Source: Solen grandis
Taxonomy: Eukaryota > Mollusca > Bivalvia > Adapedonta > Solenidae
DNA length: 64,000 nucleotides
NCBI GenBank assembly: GCA_021229015.1
Contig: CM037783.1
Coordinates: 21,461,289-21,525,288, forward strand
Direction of reading: 5' to 3'
This document shows, one piece after another, positions 1 through 12,980 of this stretch. Made by a program: the position numbers and the translations under genes. Below the pieces are notes generated by a model, which was not told where the DNA came from, did no database searches, and was given only the letters and a program-made list of their open reading frames with translations. Position 1 is the first letter of the stretch. Each line of letters begins with the position of its first letter.

Positions 1-162
1 AAATTGCATGATTTGATTAACATTTTCAGTGTGTTTAATTGTTATTTTACAGCAGATATTTGCACATTATGCACCTTTGTGTTAGTCTACTATATGTCAA
101 TGCTACTTTATTTTTTCTTTTTCATGGAAATTTAATCAATATGAAATATAATGGGCCTTTAA

Positions 163-396
163 CCCTTTCCCTCATATATACTCATTTTGACGCCCTCAAT
201 AGGTATCACATAAAGCCTGATCTGCAGAAAACCACAGTTAAACCTTAACAAATTTAATTACAAAATCCTCATTTCCAGACCACTGAGGAGCAGCGAACAG
301 CATAAAACCTGATCAGCCTGCGAGTTACTCGCAGGCTGATCTGGTTTTATGCTGTTCGCATAGGTCTTTTCATGGTGTCCTCTATGAGGGAAAGGG
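163..396 (+). mobile_element. piggyBac-like TTAA MITE, copy 1
   Basis: A 234 bp element with ends CCCTTTCCCTCATA and its complement, flanked by TTAA at 159-162 and 397-400. CCC-starting TIRs and a TTAA duplication are the mark of piggyBac elements. The middle holds a strong hairpin (GATCAGCCTGCGAGTTACTC with its complement). An antisense open frame through it is a by-product. Confidence 0.88.
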
Positions 397-628
397 TTAA
401 TATAGGGAAAAGGAGAATGGACATGTGAGTTTGAAATTATCTTGTCAACGCAGTGGGCATTTTGCAATGACTATCTTTGAAACCAGTATAGACCAAGATC
501 AAGTCCAATTAAGAAATTTAGCATGTTAAGGGTTAATCTAGGCTTGATACCTAGTCAAAGAATGATTGATGTTCTGTTTGAATTAACCTTCTGGTACTGT
601 AAGATATGTTCATGACTACAGCATGATT

Positions 629-2956
629 TTAGCTCACCAGAGCACAACATACTTGGATAAGCTGTTGATTGTGATCACCCTGCATCCATCGAGTGTTGTC
701 AAAAATTTCCTTTAAACAACATCTCCTCTGAAACCACTGGGTAGCAATTGATAAAACTTGGCATGAATGAAAGTTGCTTAAATAAACTTGATTCAGGTAG
801 AACCCTGGTTGCCATGGCAACCAACAGAATTTTACTTTAAAACTTAAAAAATCTTCTCTGCTGAATCCTATGGTCAGAATTTAATTTCATTTGGCAATGG
901 TTACCTCATGGCTGTCTACCATAATTATTAAAATAAAGTTGATCCCTTGAAAAATGAGGCCCCTAGGGGGATGACTAGTTTCCTTATATACTTTATATAG
1001 AAAACTTCTCAATTCTTCTGCTATGAGATGAATGGTTAGATTTTAATTTTGTATGACACAAATGATCACCTCTTGGGTATCTACCATAATTACTAAAATA
1101 AAGTTGATCCCATGAAAAATGAGACCCCTAGGGAGTCAGAGAATTTCTTTATATACTCTGTATAGAAAGTTCCAAAATTCTTCTTCTATGAAACCATGGC
1201 CAGAATTTAATCTCATTTAGCGCAAAATGTGACCTCATGGCTGACTACCATAATTGCTTAAATAAAGTTGATTCCTTGAAAACAGAGGCCCCTTGCTGGA
1301 TGACTAGTTTCCTTATATATTCTTTATAGAAAATTTCCAAATTCTTTTTAGAACTATGAAATCAACGGTTAGAATTTAATTTTTATGCCCCCCTTCGAAG
1401 AAGAGGGGGTATATTGCTTTGCTCATGTCGGTCAATCGGTCCGTCGGTCCGTCGGTCTGTCGGTAGACCAGACCTTGTCCAAGTGATAACTTAAGTTCTA
1501 CTTGACCTTTAAGTCTCAAACTTCTTGTGGTTGTTGCTCATAATTAGTAGATGACCCCTATTGATTTTGGTGTCATTACCTCAAAGGTCAAGGTCACAAG
1601 GTCACATGTTGTGTATGTATAATACCAGACCTTGTCCGAGTGATAACTTAAGTTCTATTTGACCTTTAAGTCTCAAACTTCTTGTGGTTGTTGCTCATGA
1701 TTAGTAGATGACCCCTATTGATTTTGGTGTCATTACCTCAAAGGTCAAGGTCACAAGGCCACATGTTGTGTATGTATAATACCAGACCTTGTCCGAGTGA
1801 TAACTTAAGTTCTATTTGACCTTTAAGTCTCAAACTTCTTGTGGTTGTTGCTCACGATTAGTAGATGACCCCTATTGATTTTGGTGTCATTACCTCAAAG
1901 GTCAAGGTCACAAGGTCACATGTTGTGTATGTATAATACCAGACCTTGTCCGAGTGATAACTTAAGTTCTATTTGACCTTTAAGTCTCAAACTTCTGTGG
2001 TTGTTGCTTATGATTAGTAGATGACCCCTATCAATTTTGGTGTCAATACCTCAAAGGTCAAGGTCACAAGGTTGCATTTGTATATATGTTTGATGACTTG
2101 GCCTTGTCCAAATAAAATTTTAGTCCTATTTCAGACTATATGTGGTTGTTCCTTATAATGAGTAGATGACCTCTATTGATTTGGGTGTCAACATCCAAAG
2201 GTCAAGTTCACAATGTCTTTTTTAAACCCAAAATTTTTTTTTTTTTGTTTTATTTTTACTCTTAAGGTCCTAACCTCATGTAAAACCCTGTTTTCAAATT
2301 AATAAGTTGGATTCTTATAAATATTTTGTACGATTTAAGCTCTGTCTGACTAATAACTCAAAATCTCATTGTGTCTGGTTTTAACATATACTTAATAGTA
2401 ATTAATAAAGAAGACCTCTGTGGACTTTAGGGGTCAGTACATTGTGTTAAGGAAGCATTGTCCAGCTGAAAACCTTTGCTTCAAATATTTTACAGTTGTT
2501 GCATATCAATAGGAATGACAATATTCTTTCACTTAAACCTTTGTGGACTTGTGTAAATATTTCTCCAGCCCATTTATTTCAGTAAATGTTTAGTTCCACA
2601 TTTTAGCACATTATATTTTCACTCAAATTTTTGAAGTTTGAGAATTTTTTGTGACAACATTATGAAGGCAAACTCCTTGCATGTAATATAGCTATATATA
2701 TATTATGGCATATGAGGGGGGCATATATGTTTCACAAACATTTCTTGTTCTTTTGTACAAATGGTCACCTCGTCTACCATAATCCTAAAAGAAATTCCAC
2801 CCCATGAATAATGAGGTCTCCAATGACTTACTTACAATTTTTTTTAATCTGAAATTCGAATCTGGTTTCTGCTGGAGGTTTTGCATGTAAAAAGAAAGGT
2901 TTTAAATAAGCATAATGTACTCTGGTGAGCATTCTAGGACCATATGACTCTCTTAT
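629..2956 (+). mobile_element. B-family core-repeat element, old copy interrupted by an A element
   Basis: Starts TTTTAGCTCACCAGAGCACA, a decayed form of the B-family 5' hairpin, and runs through tandem units ('accataattactaaaataaagttgatcc') at about 920, 1082 and 1246. It is interrupted at 1382-2750 and resumes with 'acaaatggtcacctcgtctaccataatcc'. It ends in a decayed 3' signal, CTGGTGAGCATTCTAGGACC at 2932. Confidence 0.75.
1382..2750 (+). mobile_element. A-family core-repeat element with four 157 bp units
   Basis: 5' end TTTATGCCCCCCTTCGAAGA with a C/G stem, then a GTCGGTCCGTCGG run, then near-identical units starting at 1467, 1624, 1781 and 1938 (exact 157 bp spacing) and decayed units to about 2230. 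3' end GAGGGGGGCATATATG, a small hairpin ATGTTTCACAAACAT and TTCTTGTTC. Structure as in pearl/Helitron-like non-autonomous elements. No coding sequence. Confidence 0.85.
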
Positions 2957-3897
2957 TCAAACACATATTGATTTTAGGAGGAGTCTTTATATCTCCTTTG
3001 TTGACAAACAATTTAATAATAAATTCTCTGAAAAAGATACGTATGCTGTTTCTAAGATATGTTGACTGAATAACAGACATTTCTTTGAGTTACAAGTATT
3101 GCCATAGTAACGGCAGTATCTGACAACTGGCAAGTCTTATTACAGTATCAATTTACTGACAATATTCCAGTGAGCATAATGTATATAAGAAAATTGCAGA
3201 AGGTGAAATCCTGCATTGTTTAATATATGAGCAGAATATCTTAAAGAATATCTAGCTTGAAGTAACTTAAGACATCTATAATGGGACATTTGATGGCAAG
3301 CTTTGACTGAAGCTATGGTTTATCTATACATATGTCTTTTATATTGATATCTGGTTACACTATGTTTATCTTAGAATAGCCCACTGTCGTGACCTGGCCA
3401 TCAATTGTTTTAATTGTTAATTCAGGAAAAAAAAATATTCCCTTTATCCTTATGAAGCAGAGATGACAATAATAATAGGTTTCTACTGAAGATTTATAGT
3501 TGCCATAGTTACATTGTATGTATGCTTTAAAACAGCTCATTCACAGATGATCTGTAAAACTAAAAAAAAATATTTGTTAATGTTAGTGAAGTCATTGTTT
3601 CCTGATAAATTATTTCACATTGCATGGGAAATGGCCTGCTTCAGATAAATTGGTTAAATATAGAATACAGTATCCCCAAAGCAGGTGCTTGCAGTACCCC
3701 ATTACACATTCTGCAATATTGCATCTTCACCAAATTTGTAAGTTCAGTCTGTGAAGTGAGCACATGCTCGAAGAGTGAATGTGATCAGTCATTTGACTGC
3801 ACATGAAAATAGAAATTCTAAGTATAGGTTTTTATCATTCTAAGTAAAGGTTCAATACTATTTGCCTGTGATGGAGAAACTACATCATTATCTTAAA
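2957..3897. other. No feature seen
   Basis: AT-rich single-copy-looking DNA. The short open frames lack any coding signature. Confidence 0.5.
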
Positions 3898-4016
3898 GTC
3901 TTGCAGTCTGATCATGGTTGGCACTGTTTGCTATTCAGTCAAGACATTTTCAGAACAATCCCCCATAAACAAATAATGGTACAGTTCAAAATATATAAAG
4001 GACAAGCCAGTAAAGA
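3898..4016. repeat. Fragment related to the MITE at 60986
   Basis: Shares 'gcagtctgatcatggttgg', 'cactgtt' and 'ataatggtaca.ttc' with 61035-61105. No terminal repeats are visible. Confidence 0.45.
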
Positions 4017-4034
4017 AAAGCATGGTATTGTCTG

Positions 4035-4635
4035 GCAATATTAACCTTAGGCATCTAAATATTCAGTGAGCTTTCTTTGACAATCGTCGGTTTTGGAAGG
4101 TAAACATATTGAATTTATTGTAAAGTACATACATAAAATACATATATGTATCACTTAGAAGCATATACGTATCGCATGCCCTGCTAGTCTCAATGATAAT
4201 GTGCCAGAGCTTGAAGCTGAAGGTTGTTGGGTTCAAATCTAGCTCAGACCGTAAATATTCTTCATATTTTTTGTATGTATTTTGACCTCTATGTTTAATA
4301 ATGTACTACAGACATGCAAATCACACCAATATAGCATAATTTTATCAAAATAATTGTTGAATATTTAAGATGGTTTACTCAAACCTCAACTGCATAAAAG
4401 AAGATTTCATGATTACAAGACCGCTGAACTTACCGCTAGGCCATCAGGACTTATTAAAAATGTGAGGCATTGCAATTAAAAATATTAGGCATTGCAATTA
4501 AAAATATGAAGCATTGTAAACCATACTACCATTGAAGAACAAAATAATGTTTGGATGGTATAGTTCTTGGAAACTACCAGAAGAATATCCTGGAGATTAA
4601 TCCGTCTCAAGTCAATATAACCAGACAATCAGGGT
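4035..4635 (+). repeat. Dispersed repeat with tRNA-like blocks, copy 1
   Basis: Shared with 20828-21858: 'ggcaatattaacct.ag.catctaaatattca', a tRNA-like GGGTTCAAATCTAGCTCAGACC, 'gtttaataatgtac.acatgcaaatc', an inverted tRNA-like ATTACAAGACCGCTGAACTTACC, and 'ccagacaat'. This copy has no B insert. Confidence 0.75.
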
Positions 4636-4639
4636 TAAG

Positions 4640-6300
4640 AATAAAAAGCCCTAAGTATGTTAAACTTGCATCTATCTTACAATAAATGATTATTAGTAAA
4701 ATGATGCTGAATCTGCAACATCTGTACTTGTTGCAAGACATGACATACATAATCCAGGAAAAAAAATTAAATTCTACAATTGATGATTTCAGGTATTGTC
4801 ATCACTCCGGTATCGTCGTCAAATGTTGGTGACGTTGTAACCTTGGTCATACTTTCTAAACTATTAAATCGTCATCAAACTTCATATACTTGTTCACTAT
4901 CACAAGGGCTACATTTGCATTAAGAGCCATAACTCTTACTCTGTCCATTTTGACCTAATTTATTTCCCCCTGTAAAGAAAAGAAACCTAACAGATAAGTG
5001 TTGGCATCAGTATGTAGCGCTCTTGTTAAATGTTTTTAGTCCATGTGATACTGTTGTTCTTTTTAAGTGGACATCATCTTTAAATAATTGAAATGGACAT
5101 AAAATATAACACCATGAAAGTAATACTTTCATAAATTTCAGAGTAATACCACAAAACTAGGTAGAAAAATATTCATTATTCCATATCAGACAAAGATTTT
5201 ATATCAGTATTAAATGTCTAATACATATGCTGTTGAAAATGAGTTTATCATTCTGTATGACTGGTGGTGTTGTGTTATACAGGATGACATAAATCTCAAA
5301 TTACCCAATTAGCAATCTGTATATTGTTTGTGCTCTGTATTGAAATTCATCAATGTGATTGCAGTCATCAATGTAACCTAGATATGAAATGTATAATTAT
5401 TCAATTGGATTTTTTTTTTAACTTTAATGAAAATTATTTGCCCTGAGGCAAACTGTAATTGTGTTGTCATTTTAACAAGATCATCAAAGAAATGTTTTAT
5501 ATTCATTGAGTATTTAAGAAAATACATTTATAAACATTATTCAATTATATTAATAGCTCAGGAAGTCAAAAATGGGTTATTAACTTAAATGAAAATGGGA
5601 TAATGAAAGACAGTATGGATGTAAAGGCATAAGAAAATTACTTTATTGCACATTAAATGAACAAGTCAAGGTTTTATTGGGTGATTTTGCTTTTCAAACA
5701 AAGTAAAGGAACTGATGATGCTGATAATGAATCCTTCATCAAATATTAAGTTTGCTGTCTGTGGTCTCACTTGAGTTGCTTAATAAAGAAAGAGAGCTTT
5801 CCAAAAATCACAGGTCAGCAATATGAAAGGTTAAAAAGTTACAGAAAATATAGACGTTACACAAGCGATCATTGTATGATTGCTAAAGGTGAGTAAATCA
5901 CAAAAAATAGGACCAGTGTCACTTGACAGTCTTGCAGACACTAATTTATGATACTTAAGTCCTATTTAGACGATCTCACACTGGGGGGAGGGGACACAAA
6001 GCTCTGAAGGGAGGGGTACAATAAAGCTGTCCTAATTAGAGCCTCGGGTTACAGTTGTTACTTACATACATAATGGCTTATCTGCTCTCAGTGTGACACT
6101 CATTTTTTACTTGAAATCAAAACCCTCAAGAGTGGAGAACCTGAAGGGTCATACAGACAATATAATGGAACTAGACCCACATAATGTGGCCATGTGGGGA
6201 TGAATTTCTGTTGAAGATACCCAAATAATATGGTTTGTAAACATGTCTTGGGAATTGTGTCGGTGCTTCCTGTTCTGCTACGTATCAAAACAAGGCCCCA
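4640..6300. other. No feature seen
   Basis: AT-rich DNA with a short GTAATACTTTC inverted motif near 5115. No element ends or exon-like frame recognised. Confidence 0.5.
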
Positions 6301-6301
6301 T

Positions 6302-6436
6302 TTTCTCAAAATAAAAATGGTACTTAAGTATGATTTCCATATTTATACTCAAACTATGCCCATTAGTTTCAATAGGGATTTGAGTATGATACTCAAATTT
6401 GAGCCTGAGATCGTACTTAAGTATTTTCGAGAACAT
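6302..6436. mobile_element. Hairpin MITE with TACTTAAGTA palindromes
   Basis: The two ends (TTCTCAAAATAAAAATGG... and, reversed, TTCTCGAAAAT...) each carry a TACTTAAGTA palindrome. ATACTCAAA blocks repeat in inverted order inside, so the 135 bp folds back on itself. No clear target duplication. Confidence 0.5.
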
Positions 6437-6548
6437 TGAGCCATGGTAAGACATGGAATCTGAGATTGTTTGATTATGGAGGTTGTCTATACAACTGTTG
6501 ACTGATATACATAGATGCTCACTTCACACATGCTGTAATGATCCTTAA

Positions 6549-6717
6549 CCCATGGCATCCCTCCTGTGTTATGGGGTGGGCTCTCTAAGCATGTGACAGT
6601 GGGAACTGTTGACCACATTTCTTTCATTGACTGAAAAGTGAACAGTGCAGATGTGCAGGCTGATCTTGCTCTGCTCTGATCGCAAAGGCAGTCACATTGC
6701 CCTCAGCATTGTAAGGG
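6549..6717. mobile_element. TTAA-type MITE, about 169 bp, degenerate
   Basis: TTAA then CCCATGGCATCCC on the left. AGCATTGTAAGGG then TTGA on the right, which matches CCCTTACAATGCT after TTAA at 60982. The GTGCAGATGTGCAGGCTGATC core resembles the hairpin of the MITE at 17986. Confidence 0.45.
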
Positions 6718-7379
6718 TTGATTAACACAGGTTAACAGTAATTAGCTGTACAATGAAGAATGAAATGATAAGTTTGAAAGTTGATATTTTCCGCTATCTG
6801 TGCCAAATTGGCAATCCATTCAAACTAAATAGGTGATTTTCATCTTCTCTTTCTCTCTGTTTCCCTCTGTGCTGCTTTCGTTATAGAGTTTGTATTCCTT
6901 TATTCTTGTGTGGAAAGTATGTTTCCATATTTGATCAGCATTATTTGAACAAATTTCATACCTGAAAGCTAGAATATGCGAGTCAGTGGATTTCAATTAG
7001 AAAAGCCAATACAACGCTGTGTATTACTACAACTGCTTGTTTGTTTTAAGGCTTCGCAATTCATATTAAAGGCATAATAAACTTGTCAAGGTGTGTATTG
7101 TATACAAAGGTAAATATGTTTTGAAATATTTCAGTTACACTAATTGTCATGCAAACAGTTGGAAGCCATTGTAAATGAATTGTTCAGGAAATCTATTCAG
7201 ATGTTTAACACCAAAATACAATTAAATATATGCAAATATACTAAGGGAAAAGCTTATTAGTGAGAAAGAATGTAAGTGGTATGATAATTGTGTGCAGAAT
7301 TAAATTTGGGATATAAAAAGTTTGAATAATGTCAAGTATCAAAATGTGTCAATCAATGCATTACATTTGTCAAGTCTTT

Positions 7380-7760
7380 TTATGTCCCACTTAGAAAAAA
7401 GAGAAGGCCATATATTGTATTGCACATGTACATCAGTCCATCGTAGACTTAATAATTAGATGAGCTGTTTATGAACTGAATATGAACTATTGAAGATTCA
7501 GTATTAATTTTAGGACCATTTAAAATTACATATAAAACTTTTACAAACACTACATTTAGCAAGCCAGGTCTCCAAATGATAACATATTATATATCTCAAA
7601 CTTGGTATGACTTTTCCTTATGGCTACTCAAATACCCCTATCTATTTTGGGATCTGTACCTCAAGGGTCAAGGTCACTAGTTGAACCCTAAAAACTAAAT
7701 ATTTTAAGCAGTGATTACTGAAGGTCTAGGTGACCTTTGAACTTTGTACAATTGGTGCAA
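7380..7760 (+). repeat. A-like element remnant
   Basis: TTATGTCCCACTTAGAAAAA, a decayed 5' stem, then 'tatctattttgggatctgtacctcaagggtcaaggtcac' near 7640. Degenerate; no 3' end seen. Confidence 0.5.
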
Positions 7761-7909
7761 AAGAAATGGAAAAGTAGCATGATTAATGTACTGACAAGTA
7801 AAAATGATGAGGTTTTTAACAAATTTTCATTCCCATAAATTGATGGTAATTCACATAATTTCATAACATTATTTACATTACATATATATTTTTAGTTCAA
7901 AATCCTTGA

Positions 7910-8075
7910 TATGCATGTGAGGAAGCCTTCCAGCTGGCTTGCAGTAGGTCGGTGGTTCTACCCGGATGCCTCCATACATTCGTGGTGTTCCTCCACCTGT
8001 AATTAGCTGGATGTCGCTATATGACTGAAATACTGTCAAAGCAACGGTAAACTCAAATAGTCAAGTCAAGTCAAG
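7910..8075 (+). mobile_element. 5'-truncated tRNA-derived SINE, 13 bp duplication
   Basis: Starts in the body at TGTGAGGAAGCCTTCC and ends in CAAGT repeats. TCAAAATCCTTGA is duplicated perfectly at 7897-7909 and 8076-8088. The tRNA head is absent. Confidence 0.88.
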
Positions 8076-8088
8076 TCAAAATCCTTGA

Positions 8089-10222
8089 AATACCACTGAG
8101 TTATGAGTAATCATTAAACATTTAAAAACATACCTTGAATTAAACAATAGGATGTTAACTGGTATTATGGATAATAAAGAAAAGAAAGTGGAATACACCA
8201 TTGAGTATTGTCACTTAGATACTATTAATTTCTTATAGGGCCTGGAATCACTTATGGTGGTTTGGATGGGATGTACAACTGGGTTTTTGTTATCACTATT
8301 GTATTAATAGAAAAATAATGAATGATTGCCTGTCATCATGATTTATATATACCTCAGTGTAAATGAAGAGTAAACTTGCGCCACCTATGAATTTGAAAGC
8401 ATACAAGTGATCCAGTTTTTAAATATTTTGACAATGCAAGGAGATGACTGCCCTATGTCACATGTCAAATTTACAACATATATGTATGAAATTGATTTAG
8501 CAAGAGCAAACAACAAAAAATGATAGCTCAATAATAAGAAAAATGTAATTTTCACTCTCGTGTTCATTTTGAGTTTCATGAGGCATTAATAACTTTTTTT
8601 ACTACAGCAGTACAATGTTCATTTAATTGAATGTTTTTGTTATTTCTTTTCAAAATGTTTGTTTCGTGTACAAAAGATTTAGCAAATATTCTCCTCATTC
8701 ATTTATGTGCTTTCAACGTTTCATTGAAAGGAAATATAAATTCACAGCCCCCGATTGTCCGAAGAATGTCATTAAGTTCTTGATTGATTGAAGTTTACCA
8801 GTAAGACATTTATAACAAGTGTTTATTTCCGATCGGCACATTAGAGAAATACTAGACTTGATTCATTCCATTTATACAGAGGGGAACATACACAAAAATA
8901 TTTAAACAATCACACATTCAGAAATAGCTACAGCTGTCTTCCTTTCAATTTGATTTTTTTCTTATTTCTTTCAATTAATCATTGAACTACATCCGACCAG
9001 TTGTGGGATAATTTTGTTAGAAGGGTCGACAGTTTGATCCGAGATCCTGCCTGGATATTTTGCAAGTGCATTATTCATGCTGATCACTTGTCCTTTGTCA
9101 TTATGATGTAGTGTGTGATTTATTGCAGCAAGTTGTAAAAAAAAATCACATGTGTTATATCACAGAAGAAGACAGACAAAACTCAATAAAATCAGTGGAG
9201 TAAATTCCAGGTTAATTCCATTTTAAATGACCACTATCCCACTGAACCCTGGAGATAAAGATTCTGCGAATGCAATAAATGCTTTTAGTTTGATCAGATT
9301 TGTCATGGTTTACCATGGTATAAATGATGCATTGAATCATATTTCCACATGCATTGAGTGGTCATATTTTCCCATGTTAAGGTATTCCAGATGCATTCAC
9401 TGAACTAGGAGCATGCACTTCAGCCTGTAAATAAATTATGTTCTCCAGTTGTCTGTGGACATGATGGTGTACCATTTGACCCCAGGATCCTTGTTACCAA
9501 GACGTTTTATGGTCTTACTGTGGTATATGTTCGTACTGTCGACCATCTATTTATTCTCAAGCTTATTAAAAGGTAACAAATGGATTGTTATACAAGATTT
9601 TGCAGGGGAGCAGCTATTAGACAAGGAACAAGAGATTTAGATTTCAAGGAAGTTTTAGTCCAGTGGTAGTGCATGAAAGTTCCAGGTTTGCAGGTTGTAG
9701 GTTAGAAACCAGGTTTGAGACAATGTAAAATCTTTTGTGACCCTGCCATTATAATATGGTGCAAAATTTATGATCCAAACCAGGGGCTGTTGAGAGCAAT
9801 TTAATGTTTGTTAGTAAACTACTTTGATGATGTCCATTTGACATAAAAAAAGTTAGGATGTAAAATGCAATTTTCGGCGAGTGTAATGCTTTCATTTTCT
9901 GGACTATCAAAAGTCTTGAAAAATTCCTGCTCTTTCAGCTTTTAAATTCTTAATCCATTCAGTTGACTGATAGGCCACCTGATGAATGTGTTACAAATGA
10001 CAATATCAAAGTTCTTCAGGATTGTTGTAAATATGGTCAATTTTACTGGACGGTAAGATGTAAGTGACATTATATTTTTCTTGGACTATCAACACTGAGT
10101 ATGTCTAATTTACATGTGCTCTTGCACAGATTGTGTAACAATTGATTTACACAACCCTAGCAACACTTTCTTGTTTTGTGTTGCCCATTGTCCATCTTTC
10201 GGTCAACATTCAGAAAATGCAA
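8089..10222. other. No feature seen
   Basis: 2.1 kb of AT-rich DNA. The 63-codon frame at 9449 has no recognisable pattern. Confidence 0.5.
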
Positions 10223-10512
10223 CAGAGGTGGCCTAGTGGTTTGAGCGTCTGCCTTTGGAGCAGGAGGTTGTGGGTTCGATCCCTGGCCGCAACATACCAT
10301 AGTCATAAAAGATGGTACTGGTATAGCTCTCTTGCTTGGCGTTCAGCATATAAGGGTAGTTCCACGACTGGTTGGCCAGATGTCAGGATAATGCGACTGG
10401 GTGTGGTATCATGCCACATGTCTATAACACGATACTGCATATATCTGTCTTAAATATATATTTTTCCAATTGACTGAAATACTGTCAGTGGGACGTTAAA
10501 TCCCAACAATCA
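10223..10512 (+). mobile_element. V-SINE/RUDI-like SINE, copy 1
   Basis: tRNA-like head GTGGCCTAGTGGTTTGAGCG and GGGTTCGATCCCTGGCCG, a body with CAGCATATAAGGGTAG and TGTGGTATCATGCCACATGT (itself palindromic), and a tail GACGTTAAATCCCAACAA. The layout resembles the RUDI SINE of clams; the name is from memory and unverified. Target duplication not clear. Confidence 0.8.
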
Positions 10513-10666
10513 TACAAGTTCTGGACTTTCTTTAGATATAGTGAGAATTTTTTTTGAAAGTTTACTTTAATGAGTTTGAGATTTATTTTGCATTTTCACT
10601 CCCATTGCTTATTTCTGGAGGAGTTACTGCCCTTGTACTTAGCAGTCTCCCAGACTTATAAGTTAA

Positions 10667-10882
10667 CCCTTTCCCTCATATAGACTCATTTTGATGCACT
10701 CAATAGGTAATACATAAAGCCTGATCTGCAGAAAACCACAGTTAAACCTTACCAAATTTAATTATAAAGTCCTCATTTCCAGACCACTGAGGAGCAGCAA
10801 AACAGCATAAAACCTGATCAGCCTGATCAGTTACTCGCAGGCTGATCTGGTTTTATGCTGTTCGCATAGGTCTTTTCATGGT
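10667..10882 (+). mobile_element. piggyBac-like TTAA MITE, copy 2, right end lost
   Basis: Same sequence as the copy at 163, with TTAA before CCC at 10667. It reaches the TTTTCATGGT segment and then diverges, so the right TIR is missing. Confidence 0.85.
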
Positions 10883-11815
10883 AGGCATTTCATGGTCACC
10901 ATCGTTAGTTTTGGATGAAATTACAGCTCTTTGGCTCAGCATAATAATGAAGGTAAGGTAGTCAGTCAATCTTTTGTATGTAAGTACAGTGTGATAAGTA
11001 ACAGATCAACTTGGAAGTTTATTCCCCTTTATGCATTTCTCGTAAAAAAAATTATTATGAGGGGTTCTCATGTTGCGTTGTGTCAACACTTCTTGTCCTT
11101 TCTAGAGCTTTGAAACAAGATATTTGAATATTTTACCTTTGTTGTAGGCTATGTATAGCACTTTATATTTTATTAATAATGACTGTTGTAGTTACACAAT
11201 TATGCTTAAAACCCATTTGTCAATGTTCTGTTTCCTCAAACAATTTGCAGCTTCATGAAACAGAAGTTGAAAGTTTTGTCACATTATCATCGAAAGTTCA
11301 AATCCGTCCATTTCCAAATCATTCTCCACTCCTAGGAGTCAGGTTGCCTTGATTGTTACTGCCACTTGGTGTCCATCCTACTGCTGTGTTAATATGATCT
11401 AACTTTGAACCTAATTGATTATTTGATAGTCTTACAAAAGCCCCTGATGCAGAATGCCTGTTCACTTTGTCTGCCTCTTTAAAGGCATTGATCGTGCAGA
11501 TAGGAATAAAAGGGGTTTATATTTATTTTCTGTCAGGTTATATTCCGCTTTGCGGATGTCATAATTGCTGTTTTAATTCTATATAGTTCAAATACCAAGT
11601 TTATCTGATAAACTTTGGTCTGTAATCTCCCTCTTGTAATATGATAAAACACTATGGAAGTTTCTAGTATTACAATAATGTCAGGCTAGAGAGGTTCCCC
11701 AGTGAGCATTGTCAGTTAAATCCAACATTCTTTGTAGTTCACTTTTCTAATGTATTTGCTTATCAATTTCACTCTTGTTTAAATATCTGTTTTCATTATC
11801 AGGTTTTGAATTTTT
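10883..11815. other. No feature seen
   Basis: No repeat shared with the rest of the window and no exon-like frame. Confidence 0.5.
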
Positions 11816-12737
11816 ATGCTTCCATTAAGAAGAGGGGGCATATTGCTTTGCACATGTCGGTAGGTCGGTCCATTGACCAAACCGTTTCCGGTCAATACCT
11901 AGGCCTAGGAACTTCAAACTTGGTATGGAGATTGGTTATGACCAGTAAATGAACCCTTTTGTTTTGGGGGTCACTAGGTCATAGGTCAAGGTCACAATGA
12001 CCTTGATTTACTGGGCTTGAATGTGAAAATGGTAACCAAACCATTTCCGATCAACAACTTTAGAACACCTGGGCCTAGGAACTTCAAACTTGGTATGGAG
12101 ATTGGTCATGACCAGTAGATGAATCCTATTGTTTTTGGGAGTCACTAGATTAAAGGTCAAGGTCACAATGACCTTGACTGTCCTTGATTTACTGGGCTTG
12201 AATGTGAAAATGGTGACCAAACCGTTTTTGATCAATAACTTGAGAACGACTGGGCCCAGGAACTTAAAACTTAGTATGGAGATGTGCATGACCAGTAGAT
12301 GACCCCTATTGATTAAAACCCCGGAACTTAAATTGGTATGGAGCTTATGCATGACCAGTAGGTGACCCCTATTGATTTTGGGATAACTAAGTCAAAGGTC
12401 AAGGTCACTGGGACATTGAATGCTGAAATAGTTTCCGATCAAAATGGTCAAAAATGATCAAATCTTTTTCACCTGATCATTTCATTACACAACCTTTAAG
12501 GTCACAATGACCTAGTGACTAGGCATGACCAGTAGATAACCCCTATTGATTTTGGGATCACTAGGTCAACAGTCAAAGTCACAATGACCTGTACAATTAC
12601 CAGTAGTTAACCTTCACCAAGATAAGTTCTGAACTTTGTGACATGACCATGTTATGAAGCCAAACATCATACATATAATATAGCTAAATATTATGGCATA
12701 TGAGGGGGGCATATGTTTTACAAACATTTCTTTTTAT
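11816..12737 (+). mobile_element. A-family core-repeat element, second copy
   Basis: 5' end TATGCTTCCATTAAGAAGAG, GTCGG run, units with 'ggaacttcaaacttggtatgg' and 'aaggtcaaggtcac' at about 11905, 12073 and 12255. 3' end GAGGGGGGCATATG, hairpin ATGTTTTACAAACAT, TTCTTTTT. An antisense 114-codon frame is produced by two consecutive units. Confidence 0.82.
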
Positions 12738-12980
12738 CTATATTGTGTTTGTCTGATACGTGTATTGCACTGAGAACAAGACATGTCATACTATTTGCCT
12801 TATTTAAAATATTATTTAGATACATGCTTAGGGTCAAACTCCGCACACCGGTTACGTCACATTATGCTACTTTAACCACTGCTACCACACAACTCATGTG
12901 ATGATAGTTGAAACCATGTGACGACACCAAGTGACCAACACTCATAATTTTATAAATTAATGTTATGTGATTTTATTTTT

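Noticed and set aside
12008..12352. 114-codon antisense frame
   Set aside because: It is made of two consecutive A-family units read backwards; repeat-derived.
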